Origin: Streptomyces sp. NBC_01116
Lineage (GTDB): Bacteria > Actinomycetota > Actinomycetes > Streptomycetales > Streptomycetaceae
Reading direction: 5' to 3'
NCBI RefSeq assembly: GCF_041435495.1
Contig: NZ_CP108644.1
Location: 2,356,001 to 2,420,000, forward strand
Length of the DNA: 64,000 nucleotides
Shown here: positions 26,492-36,180 of the stretch, piece after piece
How the letters are laid out: every line of letters starts with the position of its first letter
Numbering within the stretch: the stretch's first letter is position 1
Made by a program: the position numbers and the translations under genes
The notes under the pieces: generated by a model
Seen by the model: the letters and a program-made list of their open reading frames with translations, nothing else
Database searches by the model: none
What the model was told of the DNA's origin: nothing

Positions 26492-27145
26492 GTGACCGAC
26501 GGGCAGGCAGTCGAGCCCCGAGCCGGACTGCGTGAACGCAAGAAACAGCGCACCCGGGACGCCCTGGTACGCGCCTCCCTCGAACTGTTCACCACCCAGG
26601 GGTACGAACGCACCACCGTCGACGAGATCGTCGACGCCGTGGAGGTCTCCCAGCGCACCTTCTTCCGCTACTTCGCGAGCAAGGAGGACGTTACCTTCGC
26701 CGTGCAGCAGATGGTCGAGTCCCGCTTCATCGAGGAGCTGCGCCGCCGCCCCGCGGGCGAAGCCCCCTTCGAGGCCATGCGCCGGGCGGTGCTGTGCGCG
26801 TGGAACAGCATCGGCGAGGCGATCGAGGAGGTCGTCACCGTCGATCTCCATATGCGGACCTACCAGATGATCGAGTCGACGCCCTCCCTCCTCGCCGCCC
26901 ACATGCGGCGCGGGGTCGCCCTGGAGAACCAGATCGCCCTGCTGATCGCGGAGCGCGAGGGGCTCGACGTGGATCGGGACCCCCGGCCCCGGGTGGCCGT
27001 CGCCGCGTTCACCGGGGTGATGCGGGTGACCGGTCAGCTGTGGGGCCGAGGGCTCGACCCGAGCGTGGAGGCGCTGCGCGACCTGACCGAGGAGTATCTC
27101 GACCAGCTCGTCCCGGCCCTCGCCCGGGACTGGCGTCGGAAGTAG
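26492..27145 (+). CDS. TetR family transcriptional regulator, 217 aa
   Basis: After a charged N-terminus (RERKKQRTRDALVRASLELF), the helix-turn-helix reads YERTTVDEIVDAVEVSQRTF followed by FRYFASKEDV, the canonical TetR DNA-binding region (about residues 24-66). The remaining 150 residues are the helical ligand-binding and dimer domain, with the MftR/TetR-C_17-like pattern YQMIESTPSLLAAH and a C-terminal LRDLTEEYLDQLVPALARDW. Its position, divergent from a DHA2 efflux pump with an intergenic palindrome, points to a local repressor of drug efflux released by a ligand. Confidence 0.92.
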   Translation: MTDGQAVEPRAGLRERKKQRTRDALVRASLELFTTQGYERTTVDEIVDAVEVSQRTFFRYFASKEDVTFAVQQMVESRFIEELRRRPAGEAPFEAMRRAVLCAWNSIGEAIEEVVTVDLHMRTYQMIESTPSLLAAHMRRGVALENQIALLIAEREGLDVDRDPRPRVAVAAFTGVMRVTGQLWGRGLDPSVEALRDLTEEYLDQLVPALARDWRRK

Positions 27146-27151
27146 CGCGAC

Positions 27152-27230
27152 TCCGGGGCGGGAGTCGGGAGGCGACGCGAGGCGGGAGGCGACGGGAGGC
27201 GGGAGGCGACGGGAGTCGGGAGGCGCGGCC
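27152..27230. repeat. degenerate 16-18 bp tandem repeats after tetR
   Basis: Just past the tetR stop, four to five copies of a unit close to GCGGGAGGCGACGGGAG occur in tandem with small changes. Non-coding. Confidence 0.75.
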
Positions 27231-27369
27231 CGGAACGCGCGTCGGAGGTGGCGTGGCCACGGGCCGACAGTGACCCTGCGTGAGAAATCCATGATGAATC
27301 CTTCGCGGACGGGTGATGTACCTCACCCGCATCACGGTGGTCGGCACGCGTCTCCTAGGGTGTGGCGCA

Positions 27370-28578
27370 GTGACTTCCTTCGACACCTCACCCACGTTGA
27401 CCGCATGGCGCGCTCTGCTCGCCGTGGCGGTGGTGTTCGTGATGCTGGCGACGACGGGCTGGAGCGCCGTCCGCGATCAGCACTCCAACGGGCCGCGCGA
27501 GCTCGCGCTCGCCTCCTGGGCGAAGGACCGGATAGCCGGGCGCTCGCTGCCGGACGCCGACGCTCCCGCCTACCGGCTGGCCCATTTCTTCGCCACCCTC
27601 ACCTCGGGACAGCAGATCGCCCTCGCCGGCGAGCACCCCTCGGTGGTGGGGAATCTGAACGGCGCTCCGGTCACCCTGCGCTACTACGCGAACAGGGTGG
27701 CTCTCAGACAGGCCGTGGCCGTGGAGAAGGTGCGGGCGCACGACGGGAAGCTGTCGCCGGACGGGCGGGGTGAGGCGGAGGACCGCCTCGACCGGTTCCG
27801 GTCGATGCTCGCGGGCAAGCGCCAGTTCCTGGCCTTCGATCCCTCCGGGAGAGGCCGTGCCGCCGAGGTGTTCGGGAATCTCGACCGGGCCGCCCGGGTC
27901 TCCGTCGTCGTCCCGGGCGTCGACACCCATCTGCTGACCCTGGAGCGCAGCACGCGCGCGTACCGGGCCCCCGTCGGCATGGCCAAGTCCCTGTACCAGG
28001 CGGAACGCTCGGCCTCCCCGGGCACCCGTACGGCTGTCATCGCGTGGGCCGACTACACCGCCCCGGCCGGTCTCGGCATGGACGCGGCGCTGGGCGGGCT
28101 CGCGGCGAACGGCGCGGTCCGGCTGAACGCGATGGTCCGCGCGCTGCCGGGCGTCTCGAAGGTCTCGCTGTTCTGCCACAGCTACGGCTCCGTCGTGTGC
28201 GGGGTGGCCGCGCACCGGGCCCACGACCGGGTGGCCGACATCGCGGTCGCGGGCAGCCCCGGCATGCGGGCCGCCCACGCGCGCCAGCTGGAGACCGGCG
28301 CGCGGATCTGGGCGACGCGGGACGGGAACGACTGGATCGGGGACGTCCCGCATCTGGAGTTCGGCGGGATCGGACACGGGGCCGACCCGGTCGACCCGGC
28401 CTTCGGCGCGCGGATCGTCTCGGCGGCCGGCGCCGCCGGGCACAGCGGCTACTTCGAACCGGGCACCGAGAGCCTGGACAACTTCGCCGCGATCGGCGTC
28501 GGAGCGTACGGGTCGGTGAGCTGCGCATCTGCCGACAGCACGTGCCACAGCGGTATTTCCGGCCAACGGGACGGCTGA
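27370..28578 (+). CDS. secreted or membrane-anchored alpha/beta hydrolase (DUF1023 type), 402 aa
   Basis: Start placed at GTG 27370 (VTSFDTSPTLTAWRALL), which gives a proper N-terminal membrane/signal segment LLAVAVVFVMLATTG. The catalytic region reads LFCHSYGSVVCG, with nucleophile Ser271 in C-H-S-Y-G rather than the usual G-x-S-x-G. GIGHGADPVDPAFGARI near the end supplies the acid/histidine region, and VVVPGVDTHL fits an oxyanion strand. DUF1023 proteins are serine hydrolases of unknown substrate. A close paralogue lies at 31989-33158. Ends with a Ser/Cys-rich tail. Confidence 0.85.
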   Translation: MTSFDTSPTLTAWRALLAVAVVFVMLATTGWSAVRDQHSNGPRELALASWAKDRIAGRSLPDADAPAYRLAHFFATLTSGQQIALAGEHPSVVGNLNGAPVTLRYYANRVALRQAVAVEKVRAHDGKLSPDGRGEAEDRLDRFRSMLAGKRQFLAFDPSGRGRAAEVFGNLDRAARVSVVVPGVDTHLLTLERSTRAYRAPVGMAKSLYQAERSASPGTRTAVIAWADYTAPAGLGMDAALGGLAANGAVRLNAMVRALPGVSKVSLFCHSYGSVVCGVAAHRAHDRVADIAVAGSPGMRAAHARQLETGARIWATRDGNDWIGDVPHLEFGGIGHGADPVDPAFGARIVSAAGAAGHSGYFEPGTESLDNFAAIGVGAYGSVSCASADSTCHSGISGQRDG

Positions 28579-28664
28579 CGCGCGTAGAGGTCGGTGTCGG
28601 GCGGATTAATCGGGAATTGCTCCGAGGGGGGACGTGCGCGACTGTGCCGCATACGATGAGGCAC

Positions 28665-29630
28665 ATGGGTGATGTGCTGGCCGGAATTCATGCCACCTGG
28701 GAGTTCGACACCGACTCCGTGCTCATCCGCTTCGAACGGGGCATCCGCACACCGAAGCTCTTCCAGAGCCTGCGGGAACGCCGCATCCCGTATGCGGCGC
28801 TGTCGTCGGTGACGCTGACTCCCGGCAAGCGGGGCACGGTGGTTCTGCGTGCCGTGCCGAGAGCGGGTGCCGATCCTCTGGTGGAGGCTGCCTCCGGGCA
28901 GCTCAAGGAGGGGTGCGACCCCTATCGCCTGGTGCTTCCGGCGGAGCGGGAGGTGCTCGCCGAGTACTACGCGGACGAGCTGCGGGCCCTGCTGGACCCG
29001 GCGTCCGGCGAGAGCGCCGACCGCTTCCTGGTGGCGGCCCCCGAGGCCCCGATGAACTTCAAGGCGTACGACGGCCGGGCCAGCTTCGACGGTGAGCGGA
29101 TCTCCTTCCGGTGGTCCTGGACCGGGGCCTCCAGCGCCAAGTGGAAGGCCGGCGACCAGACCTTCCGAGTGAGCGAACTGGCCGGAATCGTATGGCGCTC
29201 GCCCGAGGCGCTGGACGGCTATCTGCGTCTGGTGCCCCGCGCGGCGGCCCCGGTCGACCACCGCACCGGCGGCAGCCTGGGCGATCTGCACGGCCCCGGC
29301 GGCTCCGGTGACGCGGACGGCGGGGCGCCCCCGGGCGTGCCCGCCGAGCCCCCGGCCGCCCGCGCGGACCAGGATCCGGCGGCCGTGCTGTTCGGCCTGG
29401 GCTACGGGCCGGTGCACGAGTCGCTGCCGTTCGCCGCCGCCGTCCTGGAATCCGTACGCCGGACCCAGCCCGCGCCCGCCGCCTCCGCCCCGGTCCTGGT
29501 GAACGCCGGGCGGCGCGACCCGGCGGACATCGCCGAGCGAATACATCACCTCGGCGAGCTGCATCAGGCCGGACTGGTGACGGACGCCGAGTACAGCGCG
29601 AAGAAGGCCCAGCTGCTCGCGGAGCTGTGA
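28665..29630 (+). CDS. DUF4429 protein with C-terminal SHOCT-like motif, 321 aa
   Basis: Start ATG 28665 with GAGG upstream (MGDVLAGIHATWEFDTDSV). Two repeats of the DUF4429 beta-barrel-like domain are visible: VLIRFERGIRTPKLFQSLRE, IPYAALSSVTLTPGKRGTV, then NFKAYDGRASFDGERISFRW. A Pro/Ala-rich linker leads to DIAERIHHLGELHQAGLVTD, then EYSAKKAQLLAEL, which is the short C-terminal SHOCT helix pair. Such proteins are cytoplasmic, often near stress genes, of unknown function. Confidence 0.85.
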   Translation: MGDVLAGIHATWEFDTDSVLIRFERGIRTPKLFQSLRERRIPYAALSSVTLTPGKRGTVVLRAVPRAGADPLVEAASGQLKEGCDPYRLVLPAEREVLAEYYADELRALLDPASGESADRFLVAAPEAPMNFKAYDGRASFDGERISFRWSWTGASSAKWKAGDQTFRVSELAGIVWRSPEALDGYLRLVPRAAAPVDHRTGGSLGDLHGPGGSGDADGGAPPGVPAEPPAARADQDPAAVLFGLGYGPVHESLPFAAAVLESVRRTQPAPAASAPVLVNAGRRDPADIAERIHHLGELHQAGLVTDAEYSAKKAQLLAEL

Positions 29631-29632
29631 GG

Positions 29633-29719
29633 GCCGTGAGAGCGGTAAGAGCTGTGGGAACGGCAAGAGCCCTGAGAGCTGTGAGCGCCGTGGGAGCGGT
29701 AAGAGCTGTGAGAGGCGTG
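29633..29719. repeat. two-copy imperfect repeat after DUF4429 gene
   Basis: Units of about 27 bp, close to GCCGTGAGAGCGGTAAGAGC plus TGTGGGA, at 29633-29658 and 29687-29714, with a related degenerate copy between. Non-coding and directly after the stop codon. Confidence 0.7.
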
Positions 29720-29836
29720 ACCTTTCATGCCCCCGCCGGGCTGTCACCCCGTACCGGAGTATGAGGCGGACCCGCCGAGGACCGCGACCCCGGTATGACG
29801 CCCCTGGCCCCCGGGCCTGCTTAGGCTGACCGGGCC

Positions 29837-31171
29837 ATGTCCACATCCCCCGCCGGGCCTCCGCCGCCCGCCGACGGCCTGGTGAGCGCCGCCCGCCGCA
29901 ATCTGCGCGAGCTCGCCCACGGGCTGTCCCACGCGTCCCATCCGTCCACCCCGCTGCTGGCGGGCGCGCCGAAGACGTGGCAGCGGCTGCTGCCGTACGC
30001 CGTGGTGCTCGCCCTGACCGCGACCTTCATCCCGGTCACCATCAACGTCCTGACCACGCAGTACGACCTGCCGGGCGCACTGGCCGGGGCGCTCGGGGTG
30101 GCCCAGGCCGCTCCGCTGCTGATGCTGGCCCACCGGCCGCTCCAGGCGTGGTGGATCATCCTGCCCGCCGACATCGCGGGCGCGCTGGTGGTCCTGTCCC
30201 GGTCCGCCGAGCCGAGCGCCCTCTGGCCGTGGACCGCGCCGGCCCTGATCGCGTACCTCTTCCTGCTGCTGGCCCTCGGCCTGCGCGAGACCCGGCGGAC
30301 CGTCATCGGCGTCTGGACGGTGACGGCCGCCGCCGGGGCGGCGCTGCATCCGATCGCGCCGGAGCGCAGCGCGGACAGTGCCCTGCTCCTGGCGATCCTC
30401 GGCGCGGTCGTCCTGGTCATCGGCGCGGCGGTACGGGAGCGTGGCGAGGCGACGCGGCGGCTGGCCGAGCAGGAGACGATCAGCGAGGCGGAGCGGGCGC
30501 AGCGCACGCTGCTGGAGGAGCGGACGCGGATCGCCCGTGAACTGCACGACGTGGTCGCGCACCACATGTCGGTGATCACCGTGCAGGCCGACTCCGCGCC
30601 GTACCGGATCTCCGGGCTGTCGGAGCCCGCGCAGGAGGAGTTCGCCTCGATCGCGGCGGCGGCGCGGGAGTCCCTCGGTGAGATGCGGCGGCTGCTGTCG
30701 GTGCTGCGCAGCGACGGCACGGAGGGCGACCGGGCGCCGCAGCCGGGCCTGGACCGGCTCCAGCAGCTGGTGGAGGCGACGGTACGGGCCGGGCTTCCGG
30801 CGGAGCTGTCGCTCGCGGCGGATCTGGGCGAGGTGCCGTCGACGGTGGATCTGTCGGCGTACCGGATCGTGCAGGAGGCACTGGCCAATGTGGTGCGGCA
30901 CGCGCCCGGGGCGCACACGCAGGTCTCCGTCCGGGCGTCCGAGGGTCATCTGAACGTCCTCGTGGTCAACGGGCCCGCACCGAAGCCCGCTTCGCCGCTG
31001 GAGAGCGCCGGGACCGGGCACGGGCTGGTGGGGATGCGGGAGCGCGTACGGTTGACCGGCGGCACCCTGGACACCGGGCCGCTGCCCGACGGCGGGTTCC
31101 GGGTGGCCGCCCGGATGCCGCTCCCGCCGGCCGTCTCCCCGTCCGTCCCGCCCCCTTCGGAGGACCTGTGA
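29837..31171 (+). CDS. NarL-type sensor histidine kinase, 444 aa
   Basis: Five or six N-terminal membrane helices (residues about 50-200; e.g. YAVVLALTATFIPVTINVL, YLFLLLALGLRETRR) form a membrane sensor. A dimerisation region with the HisKA_3 phosphoacceptor IARELHDVVAHHMSVITVQ carries His237. The ATPase domain shows YRIVQEALANVVRHAPGA (N box) and GTGHGLVGMRERVRLTGGTL (G boxes). The stop overlaps the start of the response regulator by four bases (ATGA-type junction), so the two are co-translated partners. The signal is unknown. Confidence 0.93.
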   Translation: MSTSPAGPPPPADGLVSAARRNLRELAHGLSHASHPSTPLLAGAPKTWQRLLPYAVVLALTATFIPVTINVLTTQYDLPGALAGALGVAQAAPLLMLAHRPLQAWWIILPADIAGALVVLSRSAEPSALWPWTAPALIAYLFLLLALGLRETRRTVIGVWTVTAAAGAALHPIAPERSADSALLLAILGAVVLVIGAAVRERGEATRRLAEQETISEAERAQRTLLEERTRIARELHDVVAHHMSVITVQADSAPYRISGLSEPAQEEFASIAAAARESLGEMRRLLSVLRSDGTEGDRAPQPGLDRLQQLVEATVRAGLPAELSLAADLGEVPSTVDLSAYRIVQEALANVVRHAPGAHTQVSVRASEGHLNVLVVNGPAPKPASPLESAGTGHGLVGMRERVRLTGGTLDTGPLPDGGFRVAARMPLPPAVSPSVPPPSEDL

Positions 31172-31857
31172 CCATCCGCGTGATCATCGTCGACGACCAG
31201 GCCATGGTGCGGGCCGGGTTCGCGGCGCTGCTGGCGGCGCAGAGCGACATCGACGTGGTGGGCGAGGCGGCGGACGGCCGCCAGGGCGTCGACGTCAGCC
31301 GCAACCAGCACCCCGACGTCGTCCTGATGGACGTCCGGATGCCGGAGATGGACGGACTGGCCGCCGCGCGCGAGCTGTTGAACCCGCCGGTCGGGGTGGT
31401 GCACCGGCCGAAGGTCCTGATGCTCACCACGTTCGACGTGGACGACTACGTGTACGAGGCGCTGCGCGCCGGCGCGTCCGGGTTCCTGCTGAAGGACGCC
31501 CCGCCCGCCGATCTGATCGCGGCGGTACGGGTGGTGGCGGCCGGGGACGCGCTGCTCGCGCCCTCGGTGACCCGGCGGCTGATCGCGGACTTCGCGGCGC
31601 AGCGGCCCTCCGGGGCGACGCGCGGCGGCCAGGCGCTCCGGCTCAACGGGCTCACCCCGCGCGAGAGCGAGGTGCTGGAGCTGATCGCCCGGGGGCTGTC
31701 GAACCAGGAGATCGCGGGGCGGCTGGTGCTGGCCGAGCAGACCGTCAAGACGCACATCGGGCGGGTGCTGGCCAAGCTGGACCTGCGGGACCGGGCGCAG
31801 GCGGTGATCTTCGCGTACGAGTCGGGGCTGGTGACTCCGGGGGACGCGGGGGCATAG
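31168..31857 (+). CDS. NarL/LuxR family response regulator, 229 aa
   Basis: Receiver domain with acid pair IIVDDQ, phospho-acceptor Asp55 in VVLMDVRMPEMDGLAAARE, then LMLTTFDVDDYVYEALR and FLLKDAPPADLI. C-terminal LuxR helix-turn-helix: LTPRESEVLELIARGLSNQE, then IAGRLVLAEQTVKTHIGRVL. Overlaps the histidine kinase gene by four bases and is its cognate partner. Target genes unknown; the secreted hydrolase and acyltransferase genes 130 bases downstream are candidates. Confidence 0.95.
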   Translation: MTIRVIIVDDQAMVRAGFAALLAAQSDIDVVGEAADGRQGVDVSRNQHPDVVLMDVRMPEMDGLAAARELLNPPVGVVHRPKVLMLTTFDVDDYVYEALRAGASGFLLKDAPPADLIAAVRVVAAGDALLAPSVTRRLIADFAAQRPSGATRGGQALRLNGLTPRESEVLELIARGLSNQEIAGRLVLAEQTVKTHIGRVLAKLDLRDRAQAVIFAYESGLVTPGDAGA

Positions 31858-31988
31858 CCCCTCTGCCCCACCCCCTACCCCGGTATCACCCCGCGGTTGG
31901 CCCTCCGGTGTGACGCCCTCCCACCCGTCCTCTTCCTACCTTCCTCCCGGTCGCACCGGTCGGTGCGCATCCGGAGAGGGAGGGCACG

Positions 31989-33158
31989 ATGCGCCGATAC
32001 GCGAGGACCCTGGTCGCGTTCGCACTGGCTACCAGCGTGGTGACGGGAACCGCGGGCTGGGTTTCGACGGACGCGCAGCAGGCGCTGACCGGGCCGCCAC
32101 CGGGCAGTGCGCAGTGGCGGGCGGACCGGGCGCCGGGGGCGGGGCTGCCGGATCCGGAGCGTGCCACGCCCGCCGAAGTCTCCGCGTTCTTCGCGGGGTT
32201 GGGTGCCGACGAGCGGCAACTCCTGCTCGTTCGGCATCCGTCCGTCGTCGGGAATCTCGACGGGGCGCCCCTGGAACTGCGCTACCGCGCCAACTCCCTC
32301 GCGCTGGCCGCCGAGGACGACCCCCGCTACCGCTCGCTCGCCGCCCCCGGCCGCCAGATCCTCGCGTTCGACCCGCGCGGACGCGGCCAGGTCGCCGAGG
32401 TCTTCGGGGACCTCCGCACGGCGCACCGGGTCTCGGTGGTGGTGCCGGGTTCCGACAACGACGCCGGGACCTTCGACCGGAAGGTCGCCGACCACGGTGC
32501 CCCGGCCGGCATGGCCAGGACCCTGCACACGGCGGCCGGTCCGGGGACCGCCGTCATCGCCTGGGTCGGGTACACGACCCCGGTGGGCGTCGGCATCGAC
32601 GCGGCCACCGGCGCCCTCGCGGAGGCGGGGGCCGGGCGGCTGACCCGGTTCACGGAGGGCCTGGCGGCGGACGGGCTGCCCGCGCCGGCGGTGTTCTGCC
32701 ACAGCTACGGCTCGGTGGTCTGCGGCCTGGCCGCGCACCGCCTCCGCGCCACCGACCTGGTGGTCCTCGGCTCCCCCGGCATGCGCGCCGACGACGTGGA
32801 CGCGCTGCGGACGAGCGCCCAGGTGTGGGCGGCGAAGGACCCGACCGACTGGATCGACGACGTGCCGAACGTGCGCTTCGCGGGCCTCGGCCACGGGGCG
32901 GACCCGGCCGATCCGGCGTTCGGCGCCCGCCGGGTGCCGGCGGACGAGGCGCGGGGGCACGCCGGGTACTTCGAGCCCGGGACGGATTCGCTGCGGACCT
33001 TCGCCGCCATCGCGCGCGGCGCTGCGGCGGAGGCCGCCCCGGACGCGGAGGCCGCCCCGGAGGCGGCGGAACCGGGTCCGGCGGCAGCAGCCGCCCCGGC
33101 CCCGGCGGCCGTCCCGGTCCTGGAAGCCGCCCCGGTCCTGGAAGGCGCTGCCCGATGA
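31989..33158 (+). CDS. secreted alpha/beta hydrolase (DUF1023 type), 389 aa
   Basis: Signal-like N-terminus MRRYARTLVAFALATSVVTG. The same landmarks as the 27370 gene: HPSVVGNLDGAPLELRYRAN, VVVPGSDNDAGTFDRK, FCHSYGSVVCGLAAHR with Ser239, GIGH-like GLGHGADPADPAFGARR. The last 60 residues are Ala/Pro/Glu-rich repeats (AAPDAEAAPEAAEPGPAAAA) with no counterpart in the paralogue. Similarity over the hydrolase domain is about 50% by eye, so the two arose by duplication. Overlaps the acyltransferase gene by four bases. Confidence 0.85.
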   Translation: MRRYARTLVAFALATSVVTGTAGWVSTDAQQALTGPPPGSAQWRADRAPGAGLPDPERATPAEVSAFFAGLGADERQLLLVRHPSVVGNLDGAPLELRYRANSLALAAEDDPRYRSLAAPGRQILAFDPRGRGQVAEVFGDLRTAHRVSVVVPGSDNDAGTFDRKVADHGAPAGMARTLHTAAGPGTAVIAWVGYTTPVGVGIDAATGALAEAGAGRLTRFTEGLAADGLPAPAVFCHSYGSVVCGLAAHRLRATDLVVLGSPGMRADDVDALRTSAQVWAAKDPTDWIDDVPNVRFAGLGHGADPADPAFGARRVPADEARGHAGYFEPGTDSLRTFAAIARGAAAEAAPDAEAAPEAAEPGPAAAAAPAPAAVPVLEAAPVLEGAAR

Positions 33159-34384
33159 ACACCCCGCTGAAGAACGGCCGACGGCTCGCGGCCCGGATCG
33201 ACGCCTCCACCCCCGCCCACCGCGACCGGGCCATCGACGGCCTGCGGGCGCTGGCGCTGCTCGCCGTGCCGCTCGGTCACTGGATGCTCGGCGCGTTCCG
33301 GCTGGACGCCGACGGTCTGCACAACGCGAGCCCGCTCTCGACGTTCGCCGGGCTCGCTCCCGCGAGCTGGGTGCTCCAGATGCTGGGGATCTTCTTCCTC
33401 GTCGGCGGGTACGCCTCGGTGCTCTCCTTCCGCCGCCGGACCTCGACCGCGGCCGTCTGGCTGGGCGGCCGGCTGGCCCGCCTCGGCCGGCCGGTGCTCG
33501 GGGTGACCGCCGTGTGGGCGGTGCTGCTGGCGGTGCTGTCCGCGCTGGGCGTGCCCGGCGACACCTTGCGTACGGGGTCGACGCTGGTGATCCAGCCGCT
33601 CTGGTTCGTCGGGGTGTACACCGTGGTCACGGCCCTCACCCCGGTCTGCGTCACGCTGGCGCGGAAGCTCGGCGGATGGGCGGCGCTGCCGCTGCTGGCG
33701 TCGGTCGCGGTGGTGGACCTCCTGCGCTACGGGCCCTTCGCGGAGGCCATGCCGTCCTGGCTGAGCATGCTCAACATCCTGCCCGGCTGGCTCTTCGCGT
33801 ATCAGCTGGGCGTGTCCTGGGGCGAGGGGCGGATCGGGAAGCGCGGGGCCCGGCTGCTGCTGGTCGGCGGCGGGGTGCTGTTCGCCGCGCTGCTGCTCGC
33901 CTTCCACTACCCGGCGTCGATGGTCGGGGTGCCGGGCGAGGCGCGGACGAACTCGCACCCGCCGTCGCTGCTGGTGGTGGCGCTCGCCGCGGCACAGAGC
34001 GGGGCGGCGATCCTGCTGCGCGACCGGCTCGGGCGGCTGTTGCGGACGCCGCTGCTCTGGGCGCCGGTCGTGGTGATCAACCTGTCCGCGATGACGATCC
34101 TGTGCTGGCACCAGACCGCGATGCTGGCCGCCGCCGTACCGGCCTCGCTCGCCGGGGCGGGTACGACGGTGGCGGGGCTGACGACCGCGCCGGACACGGT
34201 GGGGTGGATCCTCGCCCGGATCGCCTGGCTGCCGGTGTTCGCCGGGCTGCTGGCGCTGATCGCCCGGTACGCGCGCCGCTTCGAGGCTCCGTGGCGGGCG
34301 GGCACCCGCGCCGCGAACGCCCGCCGCGCGCTGGCGGGGCTGCTCGCGGCGGGGTTCGCGGTCTTCGCGCTGGGGCTGGCGTGA
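33155..34384 (+). CDS. acyltransferase_3 family integral membrane protein, 409 aa
   Basis: Start ATG 33155 overlaps the hydrolase stop (ATGA), so translation is coupled. AHRDRAIDGLRALALLAVPL opens helix 1 with the family's R-D-x-x-x-D-G-L-R-A motif, followed by GHWMLGAF. About ten hydrophobic helices follow (e.g. LQMLGIFFLVGGYASVL, LIARIAWLPVFAGLLALIA). Members acylate sugars, peptides or lipids at the membrane using acyl-CoA. The coupled hydrolase suggests joint work on one cell-surface molecule; that is inference. Confidence 0.85.
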   Translation: MNTPLKNGRRLAARIDASTPAHRDRAIDGLRALALLAVPLGHWMLGAFRLDADGLHNASPLSTFAGLAPASWVLQMLGIFFLVGGYASVLSFRRRTSTAAVWLGGRLARLGRPVLGVTAVWAVLLAVLSALGVPGDTLRTGSTLVIQPLWFVGVYTVVTALTPVCVTLARKLGGWAALPLLASVAVVDLLRYGPFAEAMPSWLSMLNILPGWLFAYQLGVSWGEGRIGKRGARLLLVGGGVLFAALLLAFHYPASMVGVPGEARTNSHPPSLLVVALAAAQSGAAILLRDRLGRLLRTPLLWAPVVVINLSAMTILCWHQTAMLAAAVPASLAGAGTTVAGLTTAPDTVGWILARIAWLPVFAGLLALIARYARRFEAPWRAGTRAANARRALAGLLAAGFAVFALGLA

Positions 34385-34455
34385 GGGGCCTTCCGGAGCG
34401 CGGCCCGGCCGTCATGAATTTCATGGACCGGGCAGTCACCGCATACGGCCGCGGG

Positions 34456-35468
<1,013 letters not shown>

Positions 35469-35469
<1 letters not shown>

Positions 35470-35969
35470 CAGGCGGTGTTCCTCTCCGGGCCCCTGCGGG
35501 CGCCCGCGTAGAAATCGATCTTGTGGTCGAGGACGGCGAGGGTGTCGTGGAGCTCCGCGATCCGCGTGATCACGTCACGGCGGGTCGCCTCCAGCAGTTC
35601 CTGCCGTTCCTCGAAGGTGGACGCGCCCTCGCGCAGCAGCTCCGCGTACCGCACCATGTCGGCGACGGGCATCCCGGTCAGCCGCAGCTTGCCGACGAAG
35701 GCCAGCCAGTCGAGGTCGCGGTTGCTGAAGCGGCGCTGGCCGGTGTGCGAGCGGTCGACGTGGGGCATGAGCCCGATGCGTTCGTACCAGCGCAGGGTGT
35801 GCGCGGTGAGCCCGGTGAAGGCGACGACCTCGCTGATCGTGTAGCTGTCCCTGCCCGCCGGGCGGGGGTGCGCCTCCGGGGCGGCGGCACAGGCGTCCAC
35901 CGCCGGTGAGGGGCGCGGGTGTGAGATTGTCGCGGGAGTGCTCCGGGAGGTTCCGTCGATCACCGTCAT
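35469..35969 (-). CDS. MerR family transcriptional regulator, 166 aa
   Basis: An unusual 40-residue low-complexity N-terminus precedes the MerR winged-helix: YTISEVVAFTGLTAHTLRWY, then ERIGLMPHVDRSHTGQRRFS (about residues 44-95). The dimer helix AELLREGASTFEERQELLEA follows, with a short C-terminal tail lacking Cys metal ligands. It therefore probably senses an organic or redox signal through the C-terminal region. ATG 35969 has GGAGGG upstream. Translationally coupled to an aldo/keto reductase, a common pairing. Confidence 0.9.
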
Positions 35970-35986
35970 GCCCTCCACGCTAAATC

Positions 35987-36004
35987 CTTGGAGTGCACTC
36001 GAAG
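35987..36004 (-). promoter_or_regulatory. MerR-type operator and promoter of the merR-akr operon
   Basis: On the minus strand CTTCGAGTGCACTCCAAG (35987-36004) is an 18-base dyad, perfect except at the C/C position next to each CTT/AAG end. It lies between TTGCTT and TAGCGT, spaced 19 bases, the over-long spacer typical of MerR-controlled promoters. So the regulator probably controls its own operon. Confidence 0.75.
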
Positions 36005-36118
36005 CAAGCGGAAACGGCAGGTCAGTCTTTTCGGGCACCTTCCCGGGTGTCCTCCCGGACACCTTCCGGGGCGCTCTCCCGGGCGGCCGTTCCCACAGCT
36101 GGACGGAGAGCACACCCG

Positions 36119-36150
36119 AGATGAAGGATTGTTCATCTTCGCTTCATGTT
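36119..36150 (+). promoter_or_regulatory. candidate operator: TTCAT direct repeat and GATGAA/TTCATC dyad
   Basis: TTCAT occurs at 36132-36136 and 36143-36147, eleven bases apart, so on one face of the helix. GATGAA (36120-36125) is also the reverse complement of TTCATC (36132-36137). OmpR-type regulators bind direct repeats of this spacing. It lies 30-60 bases ahead of the small secreted protein and kinase genes. Confidence 0.5.
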
Positions 36151-36180
36151 CGGACCGCCCGGGACAGTCAGGGTGAATAC

